Shown here: positions 45,771 through 54,793 of the stretch, piece by piece
How the letters are laid out: each line of letters begins with the position of its first letter
How positions within the stretch are numbered: the stretch's first letter is position 1
From: Phocaeicola_A sp964444735
GTDB lineage: Bacteria; Bacteroidota; Bacteroidia; Bacteroidales; Bacteroidaceae
Direction: 5' to 3'
Length of the DNA: 64,000 nt
Assembly (NCBI GenBank): GCA_964444735.1
Contig: CAYUIJ010000002.1
Location: forward strand, 1 to 64,000
Program-made: the position numbers and the translations under genes
Notes under the pieces: generated by a model
What the model saw: the letters and a program-made list of their open reading frames with translations, nothing else
Told to the model about the DNA's origin: nothing
Database searches by the model: none

Positions 45771-46482
45771 ATGTTATATCATTATACAGATCTTAATGCA
45801 CTGATAAATATTTTAGCGATCGATAGAATTATATTGAGAGCAACAAATATTTCATAACTTAATGACCCTCATGAACTTATTGAAGGAATATCAACTATCA
45901 ATGAAGTTCCAAAAAAAACGTATTGAACCAGGAGCATTTCGTAACTATTTTATCACTTCATTTTCATCGTGTCAGGACAATCTTAATATGTGGGGAATGT
46001 ATGCCGCTAATGGTAACGGTTGTGCCTTAGCTTTTGACTTTGATGAATTATCAAAAGGGTATGAAATTATGATAAAATGCACTTATGGAAAAGATGAAGC
46101 AAAACAGAGCTTTAATAATTTTTACAATCTCACTCAAACTGGGGTTTTCACCTCTTTTTTAGGCGCAAAACTTTCAAAAGAAGAGGAAGAAGCAAATCGT
46201 AATGCGTTAGCAGATAATAGTATTATTACCACCTGTTTGGGAGCAAAAAATGAAGCGTATCGTTATGAAAGTGAAACTAGAGGGGTTGTTTATTGTAATG
46301 ACTCTAAACATATACGCTTTAGAACACGAAATAATTATATAAATGCGTTGAAAGAAATAGTGATTGGTCCAACAGACAATACTTCTTTAAAAGAGTTGTC
46401 TATATATCAATTTCTGCATATTAAGGGCTATAATTTAGATAATATAAAAATCATAAAATCAAACATTCCATATAGGGGGTAG
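45771..46482 (+). pseudogene. Broken DUF2971 gene
   Basis: The frame from the ATG at 45771 reads MLYHYTDLNALINIL and then ATNIS, an in-frame TAA, and LNDPHELIEGISTI. DUF2971 proteins have Tyr at this point (SYLNDPHE), so TAA replaced TAT or TAC. About 50 bases later, at an A8 run (45911-45918), the frame shifts into the one that continues with NYFITSFSSCQDNLNMWGMY and FDFDELSKGY up to 46482. With both defects repaired this is a normal DUF2971 protein of about 235 residues. Two defects make a real pseudogene more likely than a sequencing error. DUF2971 proteins often lie in defence and mobile islands. Confidence 0.8.
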
Positions 46483-46927
46483 ATACATTGTTTTTAGGGT
46501 TTACATGAACACTATAAACTTTTTTGTAGTCCTCGTTCAATTTTCCAATCATACGCCCCTCTGCAACATCGCCCACCTCTTTGAGTGTGTGGCGATGTTT
46601 GATTTCGTCAAAGGGCTGCTTATGTTCCGCATAGCCACACAGCCAGTCACCAACCGCCTTTTGAACTTCGGTTGTTTCGCCATACTCCTGCATCACGCTC
46701 TTGATGTCTGCGGCTTCGGATGAGGCGAACAATGACTTGTGCTGCTCCGTTCCGAAATGGATAATCGCATCAACGGCTCGCTTGAACACCTCGCTTGCTT
46801 GGTAGAGAATATCGGCAATGACATTCAGAATTTTCCGGCTGGCTTCCAATGCCCCCTGCAACAAACGGATAGTGTTCAAAAGCAGCTTATAATGACGGTT
46901 CATAACCCGCCAAGTTACATTACACAC
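46451..46927 (-). CDS. Possible C-terminal remnant of a mobilisation protein
   Basis: Up to 158 residues, helical and charged, with FKRAVDAIIHFGTEQHKSLF, EAADIKSVMQEYGETTEVQK and AVGDWLCGYAEHK in the middle. This pattern recalls the C-terminal part of relaxase/mobilisation proteins of Bacteroidales mobile elements, but that memory is not certain. No relaxase catalytic motif is present, so it would be the last third only. A start at 46903 (MNRHYKLLLN) is as likely as the one at 46927. Its 3' end overlaps that of the DUF2971 gene by 32 bases. It forms the right edge of the restriction island. Confidence 0.45.
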   Translation of the reverse strand: MCNVTWRVMNRHYKLLLNTIRLLQGALEASRKILNVIADILYQASEVFKRAVDAIIHFGTEQHKSLFASSEAADIKSVMQEYGETTEVQKAVGDWLCGYAEHKQPFDEIKHRHTLKEVGDVAEGRMIGKLNEDYKKVYSVHVNPKNNVSTPYMECLIL

Positions 46928-46965
46928 AGCTCTTAAAGTGGATAAATCCGATGAATAACTATGTT

Positions 46966-48318
46966 TTAAAATTCGTGTGCTGCGGTTTGAATCACTTCAC
47001 CCAATGTAGGATGTGCATGAATGATAGTCTGCATATCGTATACGGTTGCATTTCTGTTCATCAATGCGCAGACTTCTTGTACCAGATCAGCCGCATGCGC
47101 CCCAAACAAGTGACATCCCAGTATTTTTCCTTCATTGCCGGCCAGGATCTTGCACATACCTTCCGGCTCGTTCATACTGACAGCTTTTCCGTTGGCTCTG
47201 AAGAATGCTTTTCTGGCTGTAAAGGCTATTCCCCGTGCCTTGCATTGTTCTTCGGTCAAGCCCACCATCGCAGCTTCCGGTGAAGTGAATACAGCTCCCG
47301 GAACGATGTCAAGTCGGATATCATCCTTTTCACCTAAAATGTGATTCAATGCACGCATTCCTTGGAATGTGGCCGCATGTGCCAGCAAACAGCGTCCGTT
47401 TACGTCACCAATTGCATAAATGTGAGGAATGCTGGTTTGCATGTTATCATTTACAGTAATTCCCTTTTTGGTGAACTCTATGTCAATATCTGCCAGATTT
47501 AAGGAATCTACGTTTGCCGCTCTTCCAACGGCAAGGAGTACGGTATCAGCCCTGCATGATTTTACTGTACCTTTCAGTTCATAATTGATACTCAAACTAC
47601 CATCTGCATTTTTTTCGACAGATTTTACGCCGCCTTGATTGATAATCTCAATTCCTTTTCTGGAAAGAGACTGTTTCAGCCTTTTGGCAATGTCCGTATC
47701 AAAATTCGGCAGAATTTCTTTCATAAATTCTATAACAGTGACTTTGCTGCCAAAGCTGTTGAAGATGGAAGCAAATTCAAGACCAATAACACCGGCACCG
47801 ATAATGCAAAGTCTTTGAGGAACATGGTCTATGTCAAGAATTTCTTTCGATGTGATGACATTTTCCTGATGTAAGCCTTCGACTGGAAGATATTTTGTAA
47901 CAGAACCGGTAGCGATAATAATATCTGCAGCCTGATATTGATTGCCGTTCACTTCTATAGCATGCTCGTTTTTAAAAGCGGCCTTGCCATATACAAGTTG
48001 TATGTTTTTTTGTTTGAGAAGGGTTTTTACTCCATCTCTTAATGTTTCTACAACCTGATTTTTACGTTCCAGGACTTTCTGAAAATTAAAAGTAAATGAG
48101 CAGGAGTCTATACCAAATGTTTCGGCTTCCTTCAAGTCGTCCATTACTGCCGCATTCCGGCAAAACACCTTGGTAGGGATGCATCCTTCGTTCAGGCACG
48201 TACCTCCAACCTCCGCAGATTCTACAATTGTTACGGTTTTTCCCTTTCTGGCAGCCAGAACCGCTGTTTCATAGCCTCCAGCTCCGGCTCCGATAATGAT
48301 TATATCACTTGTAATCAT
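46966..48318 (-). CDS. lpd: Dihydrolipoyl dehydrogenase (glycine cleavage L protein)
   Basis: Reoxidises the lipoyl group of the H protein with NAD. The 450-residue protein has the FAD-binding IIIGAGAGGYETAV (about 6-19), the redox disulfide GGTCLNEGCIPTK (about 38-50), an NAD-binding GAGVIGLEFASIFNSFG (about 176-192), YAIGDVNGRCLLAH (about 304-317) and the C-terminal active-site HAHPTLGE (about 436-443). The ATG at 48318 was chosen; a longer frame adds 14 hydrophobic residues without family match. It is placed 83 bases after gcvPB, so it serves the glycine cleavage system, though it may also serve other 2-oxo-acid complexes. Confidence 0.95.
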   Translation of the reverse strand: MITSDIIIIGAGAGGYETAVLAARKGKTVTIVESAEVGGTCLNEGCIPTKVFCRNAAVMDDLKEAETFGIDSCSFTFNFQKVLERKNQVVETLRDGVKTLLKQKNIQLVYGKAAFKNEHAIEVNGNQYQAADIIIATGSVTKYLPVEGLHQENVITSKEILDIDHVPQRLCIIGAGVIGLEFASIFNSFGSKVTVIEFMKEILPNFDTDIAKRLKQSLSRKGIEIINQGGVKSVEKNADGSLSINYELKGTVKSCRADTVLLAVGRAANVDSLNLADIDIEFTKKGITVNDNMQTSIPHIYAIGDVNGRCLLAHAATFQGMRALNHILGEKDDIRLDIVPGAVFTSPEAAMVGLTEEQCKARGIAFTARKAFFRANGKAVSMNEPEGMCKILAGNEGKILGCHLFGAHAADLVQEVCALMNRNATVYDMQTIIHAHPTLGEVIQTAAHEF

Positions 48319-48401
48319 ATAAACTATAATAATTATGTTTATAAATTCAGACGCAGACAATAGGATATGATTTTATTATCCGTATTATCCGCGTCAGTGT
48401 A

Positions 48402-49865
48402 TTACATTGCCTTCAAGTCTCTATATCTTAGAATAGGATGCCTGGCGGCTGTAGTCTCATCCAGACGGCGTACCGGAGTGTTGTGAGGCGCGCTCTTGAC
48501 TTCGTCAGGACATTCAATAGCTTCTTCTGCGACTTTTCGCATAATAGCGATAAATTCATCGAGTGTTTCCAATGATTCTGTTTCTGTCGGCTCAATCATG
48601 ATTGACTGGTGGAACAGCAATGGAAAATAAATGGTAGGAGCGTGATATCCATAGTCCAGCAGACGTTTGGCAACATCAAGTGTAGTCACGCCTGTTGATT
48701 TGTCTAACAAACCGTCAAATACAAATTCGTGCTTGCAAACACCTTCAATAGGCAGACAGTAGCGGTCTTTCAGTGATTCCTTGATGTAATTGGCATTTAA
48801 TGTAGCCAGTGTGCCTACATATTTGATATATTCTTTTCCGAGTGTGAGAATATAGGTATATGCGCGCATCAGTACCCCGAAGTTTCCTACAAAACCGGAA
48901 ACTCTTCCCAATGAATCTTCTGAACGGTACAGGTAGAATGTTCCGTCTTCTGCCTTGCGTACTTGAGGGTCAGGAAGATATTCCGCCAAATTCTTCGTAA
49001 CGCCTACAGGGCCATCACCTGGTCCTCCGCCTCCATGAGGAGTTGAGAATGTCTTATGCAAGTTTATATGCATGATGTCAAATCCCATATCACCCGGACG
49101 GCATTTACCCAACAGCGGATTTAAGTTTGCTCCGTCATAGTATAGCAATCCTCCGCACTCATGTACGAGTTTTGCGATTTCAAGAATTTCAGTTTCAAAC
49201 AAGCCTAATGTGTTAGGATTGGTCATCATGATACCCGCAGTAGTATCGTCAAGTAACGGTTTCAGATCTTCTATGTCAATACGGCCATTGGGCTTTGATT
49301 TGACTTCTACAATCTGCAAGCCGCATACAGCTGCACTGGCCGGATTGGTTCCGTGCGCGCTGTCTGGTACGATAACCTTTGTACGTTTCAAGTCACTACG
49401 CTTCATGTGATATTGGCGCATAATCATCAGTCCGGTCAATTCTCCATGCGCTCCGGCAAACGGGCTTAATGTAAATTCTGCCAGCCCGGATATTTCAGCC
49501 AATGCACGCGACAGGTTGTAATATACTTCCAGTGTTCCTTGAGTGGTAGAATCCGGTTGAAACGGATGTAATTCTGTAAATGAAGGAAGACTGCATATTT
49601 CTTCGTTAATTTTCGGATTATATTTCATTGTACAGCTTCCTAATGGATAAAAACCTGTATCTACACCGAAATTCTTGTTTGATATGTTCGTATAGTGGCG
49701 TACAACATCGAATTCACTGACTTCCGGGAGGTCCGCTTCTTCTTTTCTTTTCAGATTTTCAGGAAGTTCTGCCAGCGAGTATTTCTTTAGCCTATTCTCC
49801 GGAAGAGTATAGCCCTTGCGCCCCTCTTTGGAGAGTTCGAATATCAGTTTATCATAATATTTCAT
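48402..49865 (-). CDS. gcvPB: Glycine decarboxylase P protein, subunit 2
   Basis: The PLP-binding subunit of the two-part glycine decarboxylase, 487 residues. The PLP lysine is in HINLHKTFSTPHGGGGPG (about residues 262-279). The start region GVDTGFYPLGSCTMKYNP is typical. The last gene of the gcvPA-gcvPB pair, only 3 bases after gcvPA; lpd follows. The split form, in place of the single ~950-residue chain, is usual in part of the Bacteroidetes and in Gram-positive bacteria. Confidence 0.96.
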   Translation of the reverse strand: MKYYDKLIFELSKEGRKGYTLPENRLKKYSLAELPENLKRKEEADLPEVSEFDVVRHYTNISNKNFGVDTGFYPLGSCTMKYNPKINEEICSLPSFTELHPFQPDSTTQGTLEVYYNLSRALAEISGLAEFTLSPFAGAHGELTGLMIMRQYHMKRSDLKRTKVIVPDSAHGTNPASAAVCGLQIVEVKSKPNGRIDIEDLKPLLDDTTAGIMMTNPNTLGLFETEILEIAKLVHECGGLLYYDGANLNPLLGKCRPGDMGFDIMHINLHKTFSTPHGGGGPGDGPVGVTKNLAEYLPDPQVRKAEDGTFYLYRSEDSLGRVSGFVGNFGVLMRAYTYILTLGKEYIKYVGTLATLNANYIKESLKDRYCLPIEGVCKHEFVFDGLLDKSTGVTTLDVAKRLLDYGYHAPTIYFPLLFHQSIMIEPTETESLETLDEFIAIMRKVAEEAIECPDEVKSAPHNTPVRRLDETTAARHPILRYRDLKAM

Positions 49866-49868
49866 AGT

Positions 49869-51188
49869 TTACATCTCCTTTATCAAAGCAATTAGCTTGT
49901 CAATTTCTTCTTTTGTTCTCTTTTCAGTAACGCAGAAAGACAGGCAGTCACTTTCTACTTCTATACCACCGAAAATACCGTTTTTCAATAATTTCTCTTG
50001 TACTTTCTTGGATGGAACAAGTGAATGCAATGTGAACTCTTTCAAGAAAGGGCGGTTGTATAAAATCTCAAACTTTCCGGTAGCAAGCAACTGCTCATAT
50101 AGATAATGAGCTCCGCTATACGAAAGCTCGTTTACTTCCTGAATGCCTCTTTTGCCCATCAGAGCCATATAAATGGTAACATAAAGCGCCATTAAAGACT
50201 GGTTTGAACAAATGTTACTGTTTGCTTTTTCACGTCTGATGTGCTGTTCACGGGCTTGCAGAGTCAGAACGAATGCACGCTTGCCGTCAACATCCTTGGT
50301 TGCGCCTACGATACGTCCTGGCAATTTGCGTACTAAATTTTTAGTACATGACAGATATCCTACATACGGGCCTCCGTAGTTGAGAGGAATACCCAATGTC
50401 TGCCCATCACCACAAGCGATATCTGCTCCCCATTCGGCCGGAGTTTTCAATACGGCCAGTGTTGAGGGGTCCGCATTGATTATGAAGAGAGCCTCCTTTG
50501 CGTGGATAGAATTTGCAAATCCGTCAAAATCTTCAATGATACCGTATTTGTTGGGGGATTTGACAATAACTCCGGCAACATTACCGGCTTCGAGTTTGTT
50601 TTCCATGTCGGCTTTGCTGGTTACACCGTTTTCTGCCTGAATTTTTTCAAAGCCGACACCATGGAATTTTGCATAAGTCCTTACAACTTCCATGATGTTC
50701 GGGTTTATTGTTGACGAAACCAGAATCTTATTTTTTTTCTTCCCCGCAGCGATAGCCATCAGCATGGCTTCGGCTGTAGCAGTTGTACCGTCATACATGG
50801 ATGCATTGGCGCATTCCATTCCGGTAAGTTCAGAAATCATACTCTGAAACTCGAAAATATATTGAAGGGTGCCTTGTGATATTTCAGGCTGGTAGGGAGT
50901 ATAAGCCGTTAAAAACTCTCCGCGTGAGATTAATTGTGAAATTACGGCAGGAGCATAATGGTCATATGCACCGGCTCCGGCAAAAATGGTGAGTTGCTGG
51001 TTCTTGTTTCCTAATTCCTTAAAGAATTCTCTTATCTCTATTTCAGAGAGGGCAGAGGGCAGATTATATTCTTTGACAATTACGCTTTCAGGTATATCAG
51101 CATATAAATCATCCATAGATTTTATGCCAATACGGTCAAGCATATATTGTATATCTGCATCTGTATGCGGAAAATATTTATAGTTCAT
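49869..51188 (-). CDS. gcvPA: Glycine decarboxylase P protein, subunit 1
   Basis: 439 residues. Features of the family are the N-terminal MLDRIGIKSMDDLYADIP (about 16-33), FAGAGAYDHYAPAVI (about 85-99), PYQPEISQGTLQYIFEFQ (about 114-131) and DGQTLGIPLNYGGPYVGY. Together with GcvPB it decarboxylates glycine and passes the aminomethyl group to the H protein. It is separated from gcvH by a spacer of about 120 bases with a terminator-like hairpin. Confidence 0.96.
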   Translation of the reverse strand: MNYKYFPHTDADIQYMLDRIGIKSMDDLYADIPESVIVKEYNLPSALSEIEIREFFKELGNKNQQLTIFAGAGAYDHYAPAVISQLISRGEFLTAYTPYQPEISQGTLQYIFEFQSMISELTGMECANASMYDGTTATAEAMLMAIAAGKKKNKILVSSTINPNIMEVVRTYAKFHGVGFEKIQAENGVTSKADMENKLEAGNVAGVIVKSPNKYGIIEDFDGFANSIHAKEALFIINADPSTLAVLKTPAEWGADIACGDGQTLGIPLNYGGPYVGYLSCTKNLVRKLPGRIVGATKDVDGKRAFVLTLQAREQHIRREKANSNICSNQSLMALYVTIYMALMGKRGIQEVNELSYSGAHYLYEQLLATGKFEILYNRPFLKEFTLHSLVPSKKVQEKLLKNGIFGGIEVESDCLSFCVTEKRTKEEIDKLIALIKEM

Positions 51189-51258
51189 GGTATATCTCTT
51201 TTAAGTGCACAACTTTATAATGTGTACGTATAAAGCTATTAAAAAAACGAATTAAACA

Positions 51259-51286
51259 CCGCACAGAAAGTACGGTTTCTGTGCGG
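51259..51286 (-). terminator. Terminator between gcvH and gcvPA
   Basis: A perfect 11-base stem CCGCACAGAAA / TTTCTGTGCGG (51259-51269 with 51276-51286). On the minus strand it is followed after about 12 bases by a run of T. It lies 21 bases after the gcvH stop and before gcvPA, so it can end or weaken transcription within the cluster. Confidence 0.7.
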
Positions 51287-51307
51287 GTTTCATTCCGGTT
51301 CTCTGTA

Positions 51308-51688
51308 TTATTCTTTGCATATGCTTTCATATGTTTGCGCATCCATCAATCTGTCCAACTCAGTAATATCAGAAAGTTCGACTTTGATGATCCAGTTCTT
51401 GAATGCGTCTTTGTTCAGCAATTCAGGCTCATCGTTCAAAGTTTCGTTTATCTCAACAACGGTTCCGCTTACAGGCGAGATAAGATCACTGGCAGCCTTA
51501 ACACTTTCTACAGCACCGAATTCTGAATCTTTTTCTACTTCCTCGTCAACATCCGGCATATCAACATATACGATGTTTCCCAAAGCATGCTGCGCATAGT
51601 CAGTAATTCCTATATAGCCGAAATTTCCTTCAACCTTAACCCATTCGTGTGATTCTGAATAATACAGACCTTCGATAATTTTACTCAT
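51308..51688 (-). CDS. gcvH: Glycine cleavage system H protein
   Basis: The lipoyl carrier of the system, 126 residues. The lipoylated lysine is in ESVKAASDLISPVSG (Lys near residue 62), preceded by the usual YYSESHEWVKVEGNFGYIGIT (9-29) start of the fold. The ATG at 51688 (MSKIIEGLYY) was chosen; the longer frame reaches to within a few bases of gcvT and has no family match. It lies 26 bases after gcvT. Confidence 0.96.
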   Translation of the reverse strand: MSKIIEGLYYSESHEWVKVEGNFGYIGITDYAQHALGNIVYVDMPDVDEEVEKDSEFGAVESVKAASDLISPVSGTVVEINETLNDEPELLNKDAFKNWIIKVELSDITELDRLMDAQTYESICKE

Positions 51689-51714
51689 TTTGTTACGTTT
51701 TTGGTTATACAAAT

Positions 51715-52812
51715 CTATTTCTTATAACTTTTTTGATAGAAACGTTTTTTGCAAACAGTTCCTTTGAATGTTTTTTTGCGGATGCGTACATCGACTTCCG
51801 TTCCCAAAGCGGCATATTGATTGTCAATCAATGCCATGCAAACACTTTTTCCTGTAGAGATTGACTGGTATCCGGTAGTAACATAACCAATGCGTACACC
51901 GTCCGCTTCAATATCATAACCGTTACGCGGAACAGCTTTTCCCTGCAACTCGATACCTACTACTTTTTGTCCGATTCCGTGTTCTTTTTGTTGAGCAATA
52001 GCTTTTTTCCCGATAAATTCAGGTTTATCCATCTTTACGAATGAACCTAATCCGGCTTCGATTGGAGTGATGTCTTGGCTCAATTCATGTCCGTAAAGAG
52101 GAAGAGCCACTTCGAAACGCAATGTATCACGGCATCCAAGCCCACAAGGAGTTACCTCTTTTGATCCTACCAGAATGTCCCATACTTTATTGATATATCC
52201 GGTGCTGCTGTAGATTTCGAATCCGTCTTCACCAGTATATCCTGTACGGCTGATAATTACTTGTTCGCCTTCAATTTTCAGTTCCTTAAATGTATAGAAT
52301 TTGAGATCGGAGACTTTTACGTTCAGATGTTTTTCAATCAGTTCTTCTGCTTTCGGGCCTTGAACAGCTACTTCGGCATAGTATTCAGACAAATCCGCAA
52401 TTTCTGCATTGAATCCGGTGCTGTTTTCTTTCATCCAAGCTACATCTTTGGCAATATTGGCAGCATTGATAACCAGGAAGAATTCATTGTCTCCCTTTTT
52501 ATAAACCAGTAAATCATCAACGACACCGCCATTAGGATAAAGCATCATGCCATAAAGAACTTTTCCAGAAGTCATTTCGCGGACATCGTTTGTGAATAAA
52601 TGTCCAACAAGCTTTTCTGCCTCCGGACCAGTGATAAGCACTTCTCCCATGTGTGAGACATCAAAAATTCCACATGCGTGACGCACTGCATTATGTTCTT
52701 CTACAATGGATGTATATTGAATTGGCATGTCAAAACCGCCAAACGGATTCATTAAAGCTCCCAGTGCGATGTGCTTGTCGTACAAACAGGTTCTTTTTAA
52801 ATTATTTTCCAT
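51715..52812 (-). CDS. gcvT: Glycine cleavage system T protein (aminomethyltransferase)
   Basis: Transfers the methylene group from the H-protein arm to tetrahydrofolate and releases ammonia. 365 residues, normal length. Motifs seen are GIFDVSHMGEVLITG (about 48-62), RTGYTGEDGFEIY (about 190-202), GLGCRDTLRFEVALPLYGHEL (about 223-243) and the C-terminal GYVTTGYQSISTGKSVCMAL. It lies 21 bases after lplA and 26 bases before gcvH, so lplA-gcvT-gcvH form one unit. Confidence 0.96.
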   Translation of the reverse strand: MENNLKRTCLYDKHIALGALMNPFGGFDMPIQYTSIVEEHNAVRHACGIFDVSHMGEVLITGPEAEKLVGHLFTNDVREMTSGKVLYGMMLYPNGGVVDDLLVYKKGDNEFFLVINAANIAKDVAWMKENSTGFNAEIADLSEYYAEVAVQGPKAEELIEKHLNVKVSDLKFYTFKELKIEGEQVIISRTGYTGEDGFEIYSSTGYINKVWDILVGSKEVTPCGLGCRDTLRFEVALPLYGHELSQDITPIEAGLGSFVKMDKPEFIGKKAIAQQKEHGIGQKVVGIELQGKAVPRNGYDIEADGVRIGYVTTGYQSISTGKSVCMALIDNQYAALGTEVDVRIRKKTFKGTVCKKRFYQKSYKK

Positions 52813-52833
52813 GGTTCAATGATTTATTTAAAG

Positions 52834-53814
52834 TTATTCGTTTTTAAACAATATGCTCATAAATTGTTCGGCATCCAGATAAAGAATAATATCTTTAAGC
52901 CGGATATTCTTTAAAATATTTCTTATGGTATTTTCTTCATAGATAACATTGGTTAGCGGCTCAAGCAAGCCGTGATCAAGGTCCCCAATAAGGAAGAAAT
53001 CGCCCATCAGATTTATCTTTTTTATGATACCGTTTTTCAATTCCATCCGTATCTCCAATTCACCGGCCATTGAGGTCTTTCCTCGTCTGACCAAAGTATA
53101 GCGAGGATTGTTTCCGTAAATAAATTCATCTGTCAGATATTCCTTTTCAATGGCTTGTATTTCTTTTACGTCATTATCCGGCAACATTATTGTGTCATCA
53201 CATAATTGTGAACGGACGAATATCTTGAATTCTTCAATGTCCATTGTGAGATATTCTGAAAGATTTGTAACGTGCTGCCTGATAGACTCAATTCCTTTAC
53301 TGATCAGTTTTTCGTTAGAAGGGGTTATGGCACGTATCAGATTTTCCATATCGGTATTGAACAACATTGTTCCATGTACGATACTTTTTCCGGGTAAATG
53401 ATAAAAAGCATTGCCTGATACTTTCTTCCCGTTTATCATGATGTCATTACGTCCGGAAGCTTCTGCAGGAACTCCCAGTTTACGCAATATGAATGCTATC
53501 ATGCAGATGTATCGGTCGAAAGTAAAGCTTACATTTTCCGCACGCACAATATAAGAGAACATGATGTTGCTGGAATCAGCATAAACACATCCGCCTCCGC
53601 TTTTTCTACGGTAGGTCTGTATATTGTGCGAGCGACAGAAATCAATGTTTACTTCGTTTTCTATCAATTGGTTCCTTCCGAAAATGACAGTTGGCGCTAC
53701 CTGCCACATAAAGAAGCATTCGTCTTCGTCAAGATGGCGGGCTACAAATTCTTCCATTGCCAGATAGAACGGAAGACGATGCCGTTTTTTATCAGGTAGT
53801 TCGATATATTTCAT
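52834..53814 (-). CDS. lplA: Lipoate-protein ligase family protein
   Basis: Attaches lipoate to carrier lysines. 326 residues with the conserved RRKSGGGCVYADSSNI (about 71-86), GRNDIMINGKKVSGNAFY (about 121-138) and HGTMLFN (about 147-153). It is the first gene of the glycine cleavage cluster, so the H protein is the obvious substrate. The C-terminal accessory domain (about 245-326) is present. Whether it uses free lipoate or octanoate is not visible. Confidence 0.92.
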   Translation of the reverse strand: MKYIELPDKKRHRLPFYLAMEEFVARHLDEDECFFMWQVAPTVIFGRNQLIENEVNIDFCRSHNIQTYRRKSGGGCVYADSSNIMFSYIVRAENVSFTFDRYICMIAFILRKLGVPAEASGRNDIMINGKKVSGNAFYHLPGKSIVHGTMLFNTDMENLIRAITPSNEKLISKGIESIRQHVTNLSEYLTMDIEEFKIFVRSQLCDDTIMLPDNDVKEIQAIEKEYLTDEFIYGNNPRYTLVRRGKTSMAGELEIRMELKNGIIKKINLMGDFFLIGDLDHGLLEPLTNVIYEENTIRNILKNIRLKDIILYLDAEQFMSILFKNE

Positions 53815-54139
53815 TGCAATAATACTTTCTTATTTTTTGCTCAAATATACAGAATATTTTGGATTGTCTTATATAAAAAACTATCATTTTGTTTGATAAA
53901 AGTTGTAGATAGTCCTTTTGCAATCGTTTGCAACCTACAAAATGATAAAAATATAAATTTTTAACGTCAATTATTTTTTTTGCGATAGTAACAAAGAATA
54001 GATCTCAGAAAAATTCCGATTTTATTGTAGAAAACGCGCATGCAATGAAGCAATGAAATGAAAAGAAACATTTACCGATAACAATACAAAAGCGAAAGCA
54101 TAAATCTTCGTATGCAAAAATGCTTTTCGCCTTCGTATC
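53815..54139. other. AT-rich spacer upstream of lplA
   Basis: Very AT-rich, no gene. It contains related inverted stretches (TATCATTTTG near 53881 and CTACAAAATGATA near 53934) that could fold into a loose hairpin in the leader of the glycine cleavage operon. The conserved core of a glycine riboswitch was not seen. Part of it lies downstream of the convergently oriented side of the next gene, and no T-rich terminator was clear. Confidence 0.5.
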
Positions 54140-54781
54140 TTATCTGAGATATATATTATACATTTTCTCATCCCCAACGGTTGATGACGGGCCATGTCCT
54201 GAATATATTTTTGTTTCATCGGGAAGTGTCAGTATTTTTTCCTTGATTCCGTTTATCAGCATTTCTTCTCCTCCTCCTCCAAAATCAGTCCGTCCGATAC
54301 TGAACCGGAACAGAACGTCACCGGTAAACAATATATTTTCTTCTTTGCAATAGAAGCATATTGAACCGAGTGAATGTCCCGGAATATGAAATATACTGAA
54401 CTTGTGATTGCCAAACAAAATGCTGTCCTTTTCATCCAGAAAACTTTTCAGGGGAACCGGATCTTCGTATTCGCGTATTCCGAAGACAGCGATTCGTTCT
54501 TTTATCTGATCCATCCATGGCAAGTCGGCCTTATGGGCTTCTGCCTTTATGCCGAATTCTTTCCACATGAACGGATTGCCAAACACATGGTCTAAATGAA
54601 GATGTGTATTGAGCAGATGCATAATATTCAGATTATTCTCAAGAATGAATTGTTTTAGCTCATCCTTTTCATTGTCATAGTAACAGCCGCAGTCAATGAC
54701 AACGGCTTCTTTGGCTTCATCCCATACTACATAGGTGTTTACGGGAAACATATTGAATTCAAATTTCTTAATGTCAAGCAT
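54140..54781 (-). CDS. Metallo-beta-lactamase-fold hydrolase (glyoxalase II-like)
   Basis: 213 residues with the metal motif THLHLDH (about 60-66), a second His in FHIPGHSLGSICFY (about 129-142), FTGDVLFRFSIGRTD (about 151-165) and SGHGPSS near the C-terminus. The build is that of the hydroxyacylglutathione-hydrolase-like branch, which hydrolyses thioesters. The real substrate in bacteria without glutathione is not known. It is cytoplasmic and lies 12 bases after rsmG. Confidence 0.9.
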   Translation of the reverse strand: MLDIKKFEFNMFPVNTYVVWDEAKEAVVIDCGCYYDNEKDELKQFILENNLNIMHLLNTHLHLDHVFGNPFMWKEFGIKAEAHKADLPWMDQIKERIAVFGIREYEDPVPLKSFLDEKDSILFGNHKFSIFHIPGHSLGSICFYCKEENILFTGDVLFRFSIGRTDFGGGGEEMLINGIKEKILTLPDETKIYSGHGPSSTVGDEKMYNIYLR

Positions 54782-54793
54782 AGAGTGGACAAT

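Noticed and set aside
53815..54139. Glycine riboswitch before the glycine cleavage genes
   Set aside because: The conserved riboswitch core was not found in this spacer or in the one before gcvPA.
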